In this document: one piece after another, positions 45,773 to 53,779 of the stretch
Position numbering within the stretch: position 1 is the stretch's first letter
Layout: each line of letters opens with the position of its first letter
The notes under the pieces: model-generated
Databases searched by the model: none
Seen by the model: the letters and a program-made list of their open reading frames with translations, nothing else
Told to the model about the DNA's origin: nothing
From: JAMXLG01 sp963818925
Lineage (GTDB): Bacteria > Vulcanimicrobiota > Vulcanimicrobiia > Vulcanimicrobiales > Vulcanimicrobiaceae
Reading direction: 5' to 3'
DNA: 64,000 nt
Assembly: GCA_963818925.1 (NCBI GenBank)
Contig: CAWFTN010000001.1
Location: 620,001 to 684,000 of the forward strand
Program-made: the position numbers and the translations under genes

Positions 45773-46860
45773 CTTCACTCGACCAGCTGTTCTTGGATCG
45801 CGCGTTCGAACTCGCGGCCCGTGGAATTGGGTCCACCGCACCGAATCCCGCCGTCGGTTCGGTGGTCGTTCGCGGCGGCCATATCGCCGGTGAAGGCTAC
45901 CATCGTCGCGCGGGCGAGCCGCACGCGGAAGCAAACGCATTAGCGCAAGCCGGTGACGCGCGCGGCGCAACGGTCTATGTAACGCTCGAACCGTGCAATC
46001 ACGTCGGCCGGACGCCGGCGTGCTCGCGCGCATTGATTGATGCCCGCGTCGGGCGCGTCGTCATCGGCATGCGCGATCCGAATCCCAAGACAAACGGAGC
46101 CAGCATCGAAGCGCTGCGTCAGGCCGGCATAGCGGTTGAGGTCGTGGACGATCCGCGAGCGCGGCAATTGATCGAACCATTCGCGTATGCCATCACGCAC
46201 GATCGTCCGTTCGTCGCTCTGAAGATGGCAATGTCGCTCGACGGCCGTATCACGTCCCAGCCCGGCGTGCAAGAGTGGATCACCAGTGAAGAAGAGCGCT
46301 TGTACGTTCGCGACTTGCGAATCGCATACGACGCAGTTATGGTCGGCGCGGGCACGGTTCGCGTCGATGATCCGCAGTTGACGGTGCGCCCTCCATCGCA
46401 CCGTTTGCGCCCGTTCAAACGTATTGTCGCCTGCGAAACCGACACGATTCCCGAGGATAGCCGCGTGTTTGCCGCAACGGAAGATTACGAAACGACGGTC
46501 GTGCTCGCGCCGGGCGGCGCTCGCGAACGTTTTGCGAATCTCCGTGGTATCGGCGATGTCGTCTTTGTGGGCAGCGAGAACGAGTCGCAGTTGAACCTGC
46601 GCGAAGCGATGGTTGCGTTGCGCGAGCGCGGCGTGCAGAGCGTGCTGTGCGAAGGCGGTCCCACGCTGGGCGCGAGAATGATTGCGGCGGGCGCCGTCGA
46701 CCGGGTCTATTGGGCGATCGCGCCCGTCTTGCTGACCGCACCGAATGCCGTGCCGGTACTCGCCGGCGCCGACCTTGCAACGCTGCGACATCGTTTGCGG
46801 TTCGATCGCATGGATATGGCTGGATGTGACGTTGTGCTAAGTGGACGCCTCGATGTTTAG
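45769..46860 (+). CDS. ribD: Riboflavin biosynthesis deaminase/reductase
   Basis: RibD (363 residues) performs the second and third steps of riboflavin synthesis: deamination and NADPH reduction of the pyrimidine. The deaminase zinc site has HAEANAL and EPCNHVGRTPAC. The reductase domain (about residues 150-360) starts PFVALKMAMSLDGRI and contains SVLCEGGPTLGARM. GGGAGG at 45761-45766 precedes a GTG start, which overlaps the comF stop. ribE follows with an 8-base overlap. Confidence 0.95.
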   Translation: MTSLDQLFLDRAFELAARGIGSTAPNPAVGSVVVRGGHIAGEGYHRRAGEPHAEANALAQAGDARGATVYVTLEPCNHVGRTPACSRALIDARVGRVVIGMRDPNPKTNGASIEALRQAGIAVEVVDDPRARQLIEPFAYAITHDRPFVALKMAMSLDGRITSQPGVQEWITSEEERLYVRDLRIAYDAVMVGAGTVRVDDPQLTVRPPSHRLRPFKRIVACETDTIPEDSRVFAATEDYETTVVLAPGGARERFANLRGIGDVVFVGSENESQLNLREAMVALRERGVQSVLCEGGPTLGARMIAAGAVDRVYWAIAPVLLTAPNAVPVLAGADLATLRHRLRFDRMDMAGCDVVLSGRLDV

Positions 46861-47467
46861 CGGGCTGATCGGATACCGCGCTACCATCGTGTCGCGCGAG
46901 CGGCTCGAAAATGGCGGAATGACGCTCGTGATCGCAGGTGAAGGCATGGCCGACGAAAAGCCGGAGATCAAAGATTCGATCGCGGTCAACGGCGTCTGCT
47001 TGACGGCGACGGCGCTCAACGGCGACCGCATACGCTTCGACATCATCCCGGAGACGATTGCACGCAGCAATTTCGACGCATTGCAGCCCGGCGACCGCGT
47101 AAATGTCGAATACTCGCTACGCATCGGCGATCGTATGGGCGGCCATTTCGTCTACGGTCATGTGGACGTCGCTGCACGCGTGTTGTCGCGAGCCCCTGAA
47201 GGTCAAGGCGAACGCGTTCGCATCGAACGTCCACCAACGCTCGCGCCGATGATCGTCGACAAGGCGTTCATCGCCGTAGACGGCGTCAGCCTCACCGTTG
47301 CTGCCGTCGGCGACGGCTGGTTCGAATTGGCATTGATTCCCGAAACACTGTCGCGCACCACGCTCGGTGAACGCCCCGCGGGATCGTTCGTGAATCTGGA
47401 AGTCGACCCCATGGCACGCTACGCCGCCAGTGTCATCCTGAGCTTGTCGAAGGACGCGAACGCGTGA
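46853..47467 (+). CDS. ribE: Riboflavin synthase alpha subunit
   Basis: This dismutase converts two lumazines to riboflavin. Two lumazine-binding repeats are seen (SIAVNGVCLTATAL and YGHVDVAARVL / IAVDGVSLTVAAV), starting MFSGLI as in the family; ATG 46853 overlaps the ribD stop. The last residues (VILSLSKDANA) are encoded by a half-copy of the dispersed repeat at 47432-47455, so the natural C-terminus has been replaced. It is coupled to the following thioesterase gene by 4 bases. The 204-residue length is normal. Confidence 0.95.
   Translation: MFSGLIGYRATIVSRERLENGGMTLVIAGEGMADEKPEIKDSIAVNGVCLTATALNGDRIRFDIIPETIARSNFDALQPGDRVNVEYSLRIGDRMGGHFVYGHVDVAARVLSRAPEGQGERVRIERPPTLAPMIVDKAFIAVDGVSLTVAAVGDGWFELALIPETLSRTTLGERPAGSFVNLEVDPMARYAASVILSLSKDANA
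47432..47455. repeat. Half-copy of the dispersed repeat inside the ribE 3' end
   Basis: The segment has the same GTCATCCTGAGCTTGTCG core as the repeat at 7323. In this frame it codes for VILSLSKD, the last residues of riboflavin synthase. Confidence 0.75.
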
Positions 47468-47913
47468 CGCGATTCAAAGACACGCTTCCGGAAAACGCGC
47501 GCGTCTTCGAAGCGCGCTTGCCCGTGCAATGGGCCGACGTGGACATCGCCGGCATCATGTACTTCCCGACGTACTGGCGCTTCGCCGAATACGCCGAAAT
47601 GGAGATGTTCCGCGAACTCGGATTTCCATACGATCGCATCTTCGATGAACTCGATTTTTGGTTGCCTCGCGTCCGCGCCGAAGCCGAGTATCATGCGCCG
47701 GCGCTGATGGGCGACTGGCTTCGCATGCGCACCCATCTCGAGAAAATCGGCGGCTCGAGCGTTCGCTGGAAGACCGTGATTTTCAACGAGCGCACGCAGC
47801 AAGCGACGGCCGTGATGTCGCTCACCATCGCATGCATGGACCGCGACACGAAGAAGAGCAAGCCGCTACCGTCGCGTCTTCGAGCGGCCTTACTGCACGC
47901 AGCTGAACGCTAG
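47464..47913 (+). CDS. Acyl-CoA thioesterase, 4-hydroxybenzoyl-CoA thioesterase-type hotdog fold
   Basis: This 149-residue hotdog protein has the catalytic-Asp motif QWADVDIAGIMYFPTYWRFAEY near residue 24 and a LMGDWLRMRTHLEKIGGSSVRWKTVI strand pair. These enzymes hydrolyse acyl- or aryl-CoA thioesters. The substrate is unknown. It starts with a GTG overlapping the ribE stop (4 bases), an odd neighbour for riboflavin synthesis, so it may be there only by operon arrangement. Confidence 0.85.
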   Translation: MTRFKDTLPENARVFEARLPVQWADVDIAGIMYFPTYWRFAEYAEMEMFRELGFPYDRIFDELDFWLPRVRAEAEYHAPALMGDWLRMRTHLEKIGGSSVRWKTVIFNERTQQATAVMSLTIACMDRDTKKSKPLPSRLRAALLHAAER

Positions 47914-48021
47914 CGAAACAGCGGCAGTTTCTATATGGTAACGACTATCGCGGGCGTTTTTGCGGAGTTCTTCGCGCGCGGGAGCGTGTAAATCCGGTGC
48001 GTTGGCGGCAACAAGAAGCAT

Positions 48022-48262
48022 ATGAACGATAACGTAAAAGTACTCGGCTTCGGCGGATTCTTTTTTCGGTCCGATGATCCTGATCGTCTCGCGCAATGGT
48101 ATGAGAAGGCGCTCGGCATCAAAGAGTCAACGTAACGGTCGATCCGCAAACGTATCCGTATGGCCGCTTCGCCGAGCTCAAAGATCCGGAAGGCAACCCG
48201 ATTCAACTGTGGCAGCCCGAGACGTCGCCGGCACCATCATCCGGGTCCGTCGCGTCGACCTA
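48022..48262 (+). pseudogene. VOC (glyoxalase/bleomycin resistance) family gene with internal deletion
   Basis: The 5' part encodes a VOC beta-alpha-beta start (VKVLGFGGFFFRSDDPDRLAQWYEKALGI). The 3' part, in another frame, encodes the usual end (PYGRFAELKDPEGNPIQLWQPE). About 50 residues between them are missing and the frame changes at about 48131-48137, after which the first frame stops. A deletion removed the second half of the first module, so no functional metal site remains. It lies just before the transposase remnant. Confidence 0.75.
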
Positions 48263-48327
48263 AGTTTTCCCTCGGAGCTTTCCCGGCGTTCTTCGGCCCT
48301 TTCTTAGACGTGGCAATTTACATTGCC

Positions 48328-48480
48328 CTAGATCGGCGTCATGCAGTGCCCAATTCCGTTCTTGTTGCATTGCGGGCAATTCGTCGGGATGCTGAGCGCG
48401 GTTGTCCCGTGCGCGGGTTCGCTGGCAAGGTCCTCGCCGTGCCAATGATGCTTGCACCAGAAGCAAATTTTCTTTTCCAT
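48328..48480 (-). CDS. Possible 50-residue zinc-knuckle protein
   Basis: This short frame encodes two CxxC pairs (CFWC near residue 6 and CPQC near residue 35) with several His between them (CKHHWHGED), a likely single zinc site. It begins with ATG at 48480 after a weak GAGG, downstream of and in the same direction as the decayed transposase. It may be a passenger ORF of that element. No family is recognised. Confidence 0.35.
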   Translation of the reverse strand: MEKKICFWCKHHWHGEDLASEPAHGTTALSIPTNCPQCNKNGIGHCMTPI

Positions 48481-48512
48481 GTCCTCAATCTTCGGCACCG
48501 CGTTTTGAGCTT

Positions 48513-49560
48513 TTATGCTGGCACTTTGCAGAGAACTTCGTTCATCATGGCCGTCGCAGTCTTGGAGCGGATACGGCTACCGAACTTCGACTTGATCATG
48601 TGAAACGTCGTTTCAACGTTGCTGCGCCGATGATAATGCCGAAGAAAATCATCCTTGCGGTACATATAGTAGTGAAGCATCTTGTCCCACGCCTCGGCCT
48701 TCTTGCGGCTTGCATCGGACGGCCGTTTAAATGCCGTGTTTACTTTCAGCGCGATAAACGGCTCCGCACCGTGCGCTACGATTGCCTCGGTGTTTGATTC
48801 GGCCAGAGTATCCTTTATCCGCCGATACCCGTTTCATTGTGAATCGTTTGGCGGACCCTTCGAGAAGTGCGGGGAGCATCGGTGAATCGTGCATCCGATT
48901 ATCCGTCACTTCAACGCTCGTTATGATGTTGGTGCGGGTTCCAACCATAACGTGAGCTTTCAGCCAAAAGTTATAGGACATTTCGCGTCCATACTTGGCA
49001 TTGAACCAGCGGGCGTAGACGCTAGTAGAGAATCCACTACTATCGGCCGCGAAGTCCGTTTCGACTGCCGCGAGCGGTGCTGCGCTCTCTTCGATCAAGC
49101 GGCGAAGAAACGGTGTTAGGTCGGGACTCTCCAGGGCGTTAATAACAGAGTTGTAGTGCGGCGCCTTGTCGATGAATCCGTGTTCCGCATACTCGCGTAG
49201 GTCGCTCGTCGTGCGACGGGCAGACATTCCGCCATAGACCTTCATAACCGCGCAAAATACGGAATCAGAAATGGGAAGCCGGGGACGGCCACGCTTCTGC
49301 ACCGGGTTGTCGATAATGGAGCACAGATCGCGCAGCAGTTCGGCTACGCGAGTCTTTTCGTTCGCCTGCGCGGCGTTATAAGGCGCTCCATTCTTGGCGG
49401 TACGTAATCGTCTCCGTTACCGTGCCATGCTCCGTGGTCGTCTCGCGGCGGATCGTATATTCAACCGCATAGACGTGCTTGCATGGGGCCTGATGTAGTT
49501 CGTAGTCGGGACAGGTGCAGGTCGCGGGACCGTATAGCCGGTTTTTAAACTTGACATTTG
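48513..49560 (-). pseudogene. Decayed SWIM-zinc-finger DDE transposase
   Basis: Three frames on the minus strand together spell one transposase. The N-terminal SWIM finger is CTCPDYELHQAPCKH (about 49440-49520). The next part is WSA|YNAAQANEKT then RGRPRLP and the DDE core VETDFAADSSGFSTSVYARWF. After a second shift come AIVAHGAEPFIALKVNTAFK and RSNVETTFHMIKSKFG. The shifts (+1 base near 49378-49379 and near 48812-48814) break it. The N-terminus is cut at about 49560 and the C-terminus stops at 48513, short of the usual end. No terminal inverted repeats were found. It lies between ribE and the HTH-ribBA gene. Confidence 0.8.
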
Positions 49561-49579
49561 TAAAGTCGACGCCTAGGGT
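49551..49579 (+). promoter_or_regulatory. Possible leaderless promoter for HTH-ribBA
   Basis: TTGACA at 49551-49556 and TAGGGT (a TANNNT -10) at 49574-49579 are 17 bases apart. A transcript would begin near 49586, which is the ATG, so the mRNA may have no leader. The -35 comes from the very edge of the transposase remnant. Confidence 0.45.
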
Positions 49580-49585
49580 GGGGGC

Positions 49586-50998
49586 ATGAGCCTCTTCGCC
49601 GATGCCTTGAACGCGGCTATGGACGCCGCCGGTCTTTCCGCTGCCGAGCTTGCCCAGCGTACCGGGGTAACCGAGTCCGCCGTGTCGCTGCTGCGCGCAG
49701 GCCGCCGCGAGCCCTCGTACCGCACGCTGCAACGATTGACGAAGCTGTTGCCGGAGCTGGCGCCATCGGCGGGAGAAGAGCCGGAGAGCCAGTTCGATTC
49801 GATTGCAGATGCGATCGACGATATCCGGGCCGGGAAGATGGTCGTCGTTCTCGATGATGAGGATCGCGAGAACGAAGGTGATCTCGTGATGGCGGCCCAG
49901 ATGGTAACGCCCGAAGCGATCAACTTCATGCGCAAGGAAGCCGGCGGATTAATCTGCATGCCGATGCTCGGCAACCGCCTAGATCATCTGCAGATTCCGC
50001 AAATGGTCCACGAAAACACAGCCGTGCACGAGACGGCGTTCACGGTTTCGGTTGAAGCGCGCGGCGTCACGACCACCGGTATCTCAGCGCACGACCGGGC
50101 GGCGACGATCAAAGCATTGATCGATCCGAACGCGACGTCGACGGATTTCTTGCGTCCCGGACATACGTTTCCGCTTCGCGCACGTGACGGCGGCACGCTG
50201 GTGCGCGCGGGCCAGACGGAAGCATCAATTGATCTCGCGCGGCTTGCGGGACTTTATCCGGCCGGCGTGATCTGCGAAATCATGGCGGAAGACGGAACGA
50301 TGGAGCGCCTGGACGGGTTACGGAAGTATGCCGACCGTCACGGGCTTCGGCTCATCACCGTAAAGGATCTCATTGCATATCGTATGCGAACGGAAAAACT
50401 CGTAAAAAAAGTCGCAGAGTTCAATCTGCCGACGACGACGGGCGATTGGACGGGCATCGCCTATGAGACGACGATCGACGGCAACACGCACGTCGCGCTC
50501 GTGATGGGCGACATCAGCGACGGCAAGGACGTGCTCGTGCGCGTACACTCGGAATGTTTGACCGGTGACGCGCTGCATTCGATTCGTTGCGACTGCGCGG
50601 CCCAGCGCGACGGCGCGATGGCGATGATCGCAAAAGAAGGCCGCGGCGTCTTTCTCTATCTGCGTCAAGAAGGGCGCGGCATCGGCCTCGCCAACAAGCT
50701 GCGCGCATACGAACTCCAAGACCGCGGCGCGGATACGGTCGAAGCGAACCTCGCGCTCGGGCTTCCCGTCGACAAGCGCGATTACGGTATCGGATCGCAG
50801 ATTCTCGCCGATCTCGGCATCAAAGAGATGCGCTTGATCACCAACAATCCGCGGAAGATTTTTGGACTCGAAGGGTACGGGTTGAAGATCATCGGACGCG
50901 TGCCGATGCAAACGCAGCCGACCGTGCACAACAAACGGTACATGGCAACGAAGCGCGCGAAGCTCGGCCACATGTTCGACGAAACGGTTGCTTCGTGA
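49586..50998 (+). CDS. ribBA: HTH-RibB-RibA fusion: 3,4-DHBP synthase/GTP cyclohydrolase II with N-terminal Cro/C1 HTH domain
   Basis: The 470-residue protein has an N-terminal Cro/C1-type helix-turn-helix at residues about 4-58 (LSAAELAQRTGVTESAVSLLRAGRREPSYRTLQRL). RibB follows (DDEDRENEGD, GHTFPLRARDGG), then RibA with zinc Cys in SECLTGDALHSIRCDC and the RQEGRGIGLANKLRAYELQD loop. RibB and RibA make the two entry steps of riboflavin synthesis. No alternative start precedes RibB (its FDSI region has no ATG/GTG/TTG), so the HTH domain is truly fused. It could let the enzyme repress its own operon. ribH overlaps by 4 bases. Confidence 0.93.
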   Translation: MSLFADALNAAMDAAGLSAAELAQRTGVTESAVSLLRAGRREPSYRTLQRLTKLLPELAPSAGEEPESQFDSIADAIDDIRAGKMVVVLDDEDRENEGDLVMAAQMVTPEAINFMRKEAGGLICMPMLGNRLDHLQIPQMVHENTAVHETAFTVSVEARGVTTTGISAHDRAATIKALIDPNATSTDFLRPGHTFPLRARDGGTLVRAGQTEASIDLARLAGLYPAGVICEIMAEDGTMERLDGLRKYADRHGLRLITVKDLIAYRMRTEKLVKKVAEFNLPTTTGDWTGIAYETTIDGNTHVALVMGDISDGKDVLVRVHSECLTGDALHSIRCDCAAQRDGAMAMIAKEGRGVFLYLRQEGRGIGLANKLRAYELQDRGADTVEANLALGLPVDKRDYGIGSQILADLGIKEMRLITNNPRKIFGLEGYGLKIIGRVPMQTQPTVHNKRYMATKRAKLGHMFDETVAS

Positions 50999-51504
50999 AG
51001 CCGAAGAGCGAACAGAACGGTAGCATCAACGAATTGCCCGCGCCGGATTGCGCGGGCAAACATTTCGCGATCGTCGCTGCGCGATTCTACTCAGAACTGA
51101 GCGATTGGCTTGTGGACGGCGCGAAGCGCGCACTTACGGCATGCGGTGTCGACGAGAACGACATCATGGTTTACGACGTACCGGGATGCTTCGAGTTGCC
51201 GCTTGCGTGCCGGCTCGTGATCGACAACGAAGCCGTCGACGGGGTCGTCGCGGTCGGTGCGGTTATTCGCGGCGAGACCTCGCACTTTGATTTCGTCGCT
51301 GGTGAATGCGCGCGCGGGATCATGGACGTGCAGCTCTCGTTCGGCGTACCGATCGGCTTTGGCGTGTTGACGACGGACAACATGGAGCAGGCGCAAGAGC
51401 GCGCTGATCCCAAGCAAGGCGACAAAGGCTACGAAGCCGCAATGGCTGCCGCGGCGCTGTTGCAGATCCCGAAGAAATTACCGCGGGCAGGATTCCGCTC
51501 GTAG
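50995..51504 (+). CDS. ribH: 6,7-dimethyl-8-ribityllumazine synthase
   Basis: RibH (169 residues) condenses the RibB and RibD products to lumazine. The family pattern is present: AIVAARFYSELSDWLVDGAKRAL, VPGCFELPLAC, VAVGAVIRGETSHFDFVAGE (catalytic His) and FGVLTTDNMEQAQERAD. The GTG start overlaps the ribBA stop. The N-terminal 20 residues (KPKSEQNGSINELPAPDCAG) are an extension before the conserved core. A short hairpin, GTGGG...CCCAC at 51510-51526, follows the gene. Confidence 0.95.
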   Translation: MKPKSEQNGSINELPAPDCAGKHFAIVAARFYSELSDWLVDGAKRALTACGVDENDIMVYDVPGCFELPLACRLVIDNEAVDGVVAVGAVIRGETSHFDFVAGECARGIMDVQLSFGVPIGFGVLTTDNMEQAQERADPKQGDKGYEAAMAAAALLQIPKKLPRAGFRS

Positions 51505-51527
51505 CGCAGGTGGGTACGACGCCCACC

Positions 51528-51704
51528 ATGCGAGATCGTAGCGAGTTCCCCGACGACGAAGATCGCGAACCACCAATCGACGAGACGGATAATGGGCCGC
51601 AGCCCGTCATCATCAAAAAAGACGACGCCGAGCCGCGTAACACCAACGACGAGGAGCATCCGACGATTGCCGCCGAGGATGCGAAGGACGTTCTAGGCGG
51701 CTAA
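51528..51704 (+). CDS. Small acidic hypothetical protein
   Basis: This 58-residue product is highly acidic and Pro/Asp/Glu-rich (DDEDREPPIDETDN), with no predicted fold or known family. ATG 51528 is preferred, but a GTG at 51510 is possible. It converges on the YceI gene with a 4-base overlap. It may be a real short gene or a chance frame. Confidence 0.4.
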   Translation: MRDRSEFPDDEDREPPIDETDNGPQPVIIKKDDAEPRNTNDEEHPTIAAEDAKDVLGG

Positions 51705-52237
51705 ACAGCCGCCGGCGTCTGCACTTTCACCGCTTCGATCGTGAGGTCGATCTCGATGTCCTCACCGACGAGCACGCCGCCCGTTTCGAGCGCTTGGTTC
51801 CAGCTGAGCCCGAAGTCTTTGCGGTTGATCTTCGTCTTCGCGCTGTAGGCGATGCGATCGTTGCCCCACGGGTCTTTGAGCCGGCCGTCCATCGACGCCG
51901 CGAGCGTTTCCGGCCGCGTCACGCCGTGAATCGTGAGTTCGCCGTCGATTTTGAAGTTCTGGGGCGATCCGCTGATGCGCGTGCTGCGAAAGGTGATGGT
52001 ATCGTGCTGGTCTGCGTGAAGGAAGTCGGCAGAACGCAGATGGGCGTCGCGGTCGGCCACTTTCGTGTCGATCGAGCTCGCATCGATCACCGCATTGACG
52101 ACGGTCGGTAGATTCGTCGCTTCGTCTACCTCCAGCTCGAGGCGAAACGAGCCAAAGCTGCCGCGAACCTTCGAGATGACCATGTGGCGGACGACGAACT
52201 CGACCTGTGAATGGGCCGGGTCTAAAGCAAACGTCAT
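51701..52237 (-). CDS. YceI family lipid-binding protein
   Basis: This 178-residue protein has the YceI lipocalin-like barrel: FALDPAHSQVEFVVRHMVISKVRGSFGSF at the N-terminus, then ASSIDTKVADRDAHLRSADFLHADQH and GELTIHGVTRPETL. The family binds polyisoprenoids such as ubiquinone precursors. There is no signal peptide, so this copy is cytoplasmic. It is a single leftward gene, divergent from the zinc-ribbon gene across a gap with an imperfect palindrome. Confidence 0.92.
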   Translation of the reverse strand: MTFALDPAHSQVEFVVRHMVISKVRGSFGSFRLELEVDEATNLPTVVNAVIDASSIDTKVADRDAHLRSADFLHADQHDTITFRSTRISGSPQNFKIDGELTIHGVTRPETLAASMDGRLKDPWGNDRIAYSAKTKINRKDFGLSWNQALETGGVLVGEDIEIDLTIEAVKVQTPAAV

Positions 52238-52258
52238 TATTGAACTCTGTCCTCGTAA

Positions 52259-52282
52259 TAGCTACGTTATGTTCGTAGGCTA
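52259..52282. promoter_or_regulatory. Imperfect palindrome between yceI-like and zinc-ribbon genes
   Basis: An imperfect inverted repeat (TAGCTACG and CGTAGGCTA around TTATGTT) lies 22 bases upstream of the YceI start in the divergent gap. The half-sites differ by one inserted G. It may be a repressor site. No -35/-10 pair was confirmed. Confidence 0.3.
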
Positions 52283-52405
52283 TCATGTGTAAGTTATGCA
52301 CGCAAGACCCTGTTGCTTGCCTGTATACCGTGGCAAAGGAGGGGTTCTCTTACCAAAGTCGCATTTGACCAAGCCCAAGTTGTACCGCCCGGAGGCTCCG
52401 ACCCA

Positions 52406-52699
52406 GTGGAAGACAAGATGCTCACCTGTAAGGACTGTGCTACGCAGTTCGTCTTTTCTGCGCGAGAACAGCAATTTTTTGCGGACAAGGGCTTCATTAA
52501 TCAGCCGCAACGTTGCCGTGAATGCCGACAAGCGCGGCGCTCGCAAAACGGTGACGGTGCGCCCGCTGCGCAGCGTCCGAGTTTTGAAGCGGTGTGCGCG
52601 GAATGCGGCGTGACGACGACTGTCCCGTTCCGTCCGCGCGGCGATCGCCCGGTCTACTGCCGCACATGTTACGCTGCGCACGTGCCGGCCGGCGTCTAA
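52406..52699 (+). CDS. Zinc-ribbon domain protein
   Basis: This 97-residue protein has two zinc-ribbon units: CKDC...CREC near residues 9-35 (LTCKDCATQFVF, QRCRECRQARR) and CAEC...CRTC (VCAECGVTTTVPF, VYCRTCYAAHVP). This pair defines a widespread family of unknown function. GGAGG at 52391-52395 and a GTG at 52406 (MEDKMLTCKDC) give the best start. An internal ATG at 52418 is the alternative. It stands 52 bases before mtnA and may be in the same unit. Confidence 0.78.
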   Translation: MEDKMLTCKDCATQFVFSAREQQFFADKGFINQPQRCRECRQARRSQNGDGAPAAQRPSFEAVCAECGVTTTVPFRPRGDRPVYCRTCYAAHVPAGV

Positions 52700-52751
52700 G
52701 CTTCCGCAAGCGACAATGGACTAATCGCGCCGGGCCCGAAGGCTCGGCGCG

Positions 52752-53771
52752 ATGTCATTTGCCGACAAAGATCTCTCCGCCGTTTCTTGGGACGGCGACG
52801 CCGTTTCATATATCGATCAACGATTGCTGCCGCACGAAGTCGCGCGCAAGCGCGCGCGTACCGTTGACGATATCGAGGAGGCGATCAAGACGCTCGCCGT
52901 GCGCGGCGCACCTGCGATCGGCGTCTTCGGTGCCTACGGCGTGGCGCTACTTCGCGCAACGATCGCTGACGAAGAGAAATTCCGGCTGGCCGCCGAGCGC
53001 GTGCGCAGCGCGCGTCCGACTGCGGTCAATCTCGCCTGGGCCGTCGACCGGGTGACCGCTGCAAGCGATATGCTTGCCGAAGCGCACGCGATTCATCGCG
53101 AGCAGATCGCGATCGACAAGGCGATCGCCGATCACGGTCTCGAGGTGATTGCGAAGAACGCGAACATTCTCACCCATTGCAACACCGGGCCGATCGCGAC
53201 CGCCGGCGGCGGCACCGCGCTCGGTGTCATCATTCATGCCGCTCGCGCCGGAAAGAAGCCGCACGTCTTCGTTGACGAAACGCGACCGTTGCTTCAAGGC
53301 GGACGACTCACATATTTCGAGCTGGCGCACGCGAACGTCGACGCGACGTTGCAAGTCGACGCCGCGGCCGCGATCGCGATGCAGCGTAAGGGCATCGACC
53401 TCGTGATCGTTGGTGCGGACCGGATAACGTGCAACGGCGATACGGCCAATAAAATCGGCACGTACGGCCTGGCCGTGCTTGCCGCGCATCACGGCATTCC
53501 GTTCTACGTGGCGGCGCCGCGCAGCACGTTCGATTTTTCCATGGAGAGCGGCGACGCGATCCACATCGAGGAACGCAAACCCGAAGAAGTGACGTCATTC
53601 GGCGCCGCAACGGTCGCTATGTCGGGCGCGCACGTCTACAATCCGGCCTTTGACGTAACGCCGGGGCATCTCGTTACCGCGTTTATCACGGAATACGGCG
53701 TCGTTCGTTCGCCCTATCTCGAAACGATTCCGACGTTGCAACACCGGCCCAGCTTCGGCGCCCTCGTCTAA
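52752..53771 (+). CDS. mtnA: S-methyl-5-thioribose-1-phosphate isomerase
   Basis: MtnA converts methylthioribose-1-phosphate to the ribulose form in methionine salvage. The 339-residue protein shows VRGAPAIGVFGAYGVALL, ILTHCNTGPIATAGGGTALGV, VDETRPLLQGGRLT, and the catalytic GADRITCNGDTANKIGTYGLAV. The family also includes eIF2B-like proteins. The conserved Cys and Asp sit in THCNTG and GADRIT. holA starts 9 bases later. Confidence 0.93.
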   Translation: MSFADKDLSAVSWDGDAVSYIDQRLLPHEVARKRARTVDDIEEAIKTLAVRGAPAIGVFGAYGVALLRATIADEEKFRLAAERVRSARPTAVNLAWAVDRVTAASDMLAEAHAIHREQIAIDKAIADHGLEVIAKNANILTHCNTGPIATAGGGTALGVIIHAARAGKKPHVFVDETRPLLQGGRLTYFELAHANVDATLQVDAAAAIAMQRKGIDLVIVGADRITCNGDTANKIGTYGLAVLAAHHGIPFYVAAPRSTFDFSMESGDAIHIEERKPEEVTSFGAATVAMSGAHVYNPAFDVTPGHLVTAFITEYGVVRSPYLETIPTLQHRPSFGALV

Positions 53772-53779
53772 CGCCGTCC

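Noticed and set aside
49560..49586. An FMN riboswitch or other leader upstream of HTH-ribBA
   Set aside because: Fewer than 30 bases separate the transposase remnant from the ATG and no RFN-type conserved motif is present.
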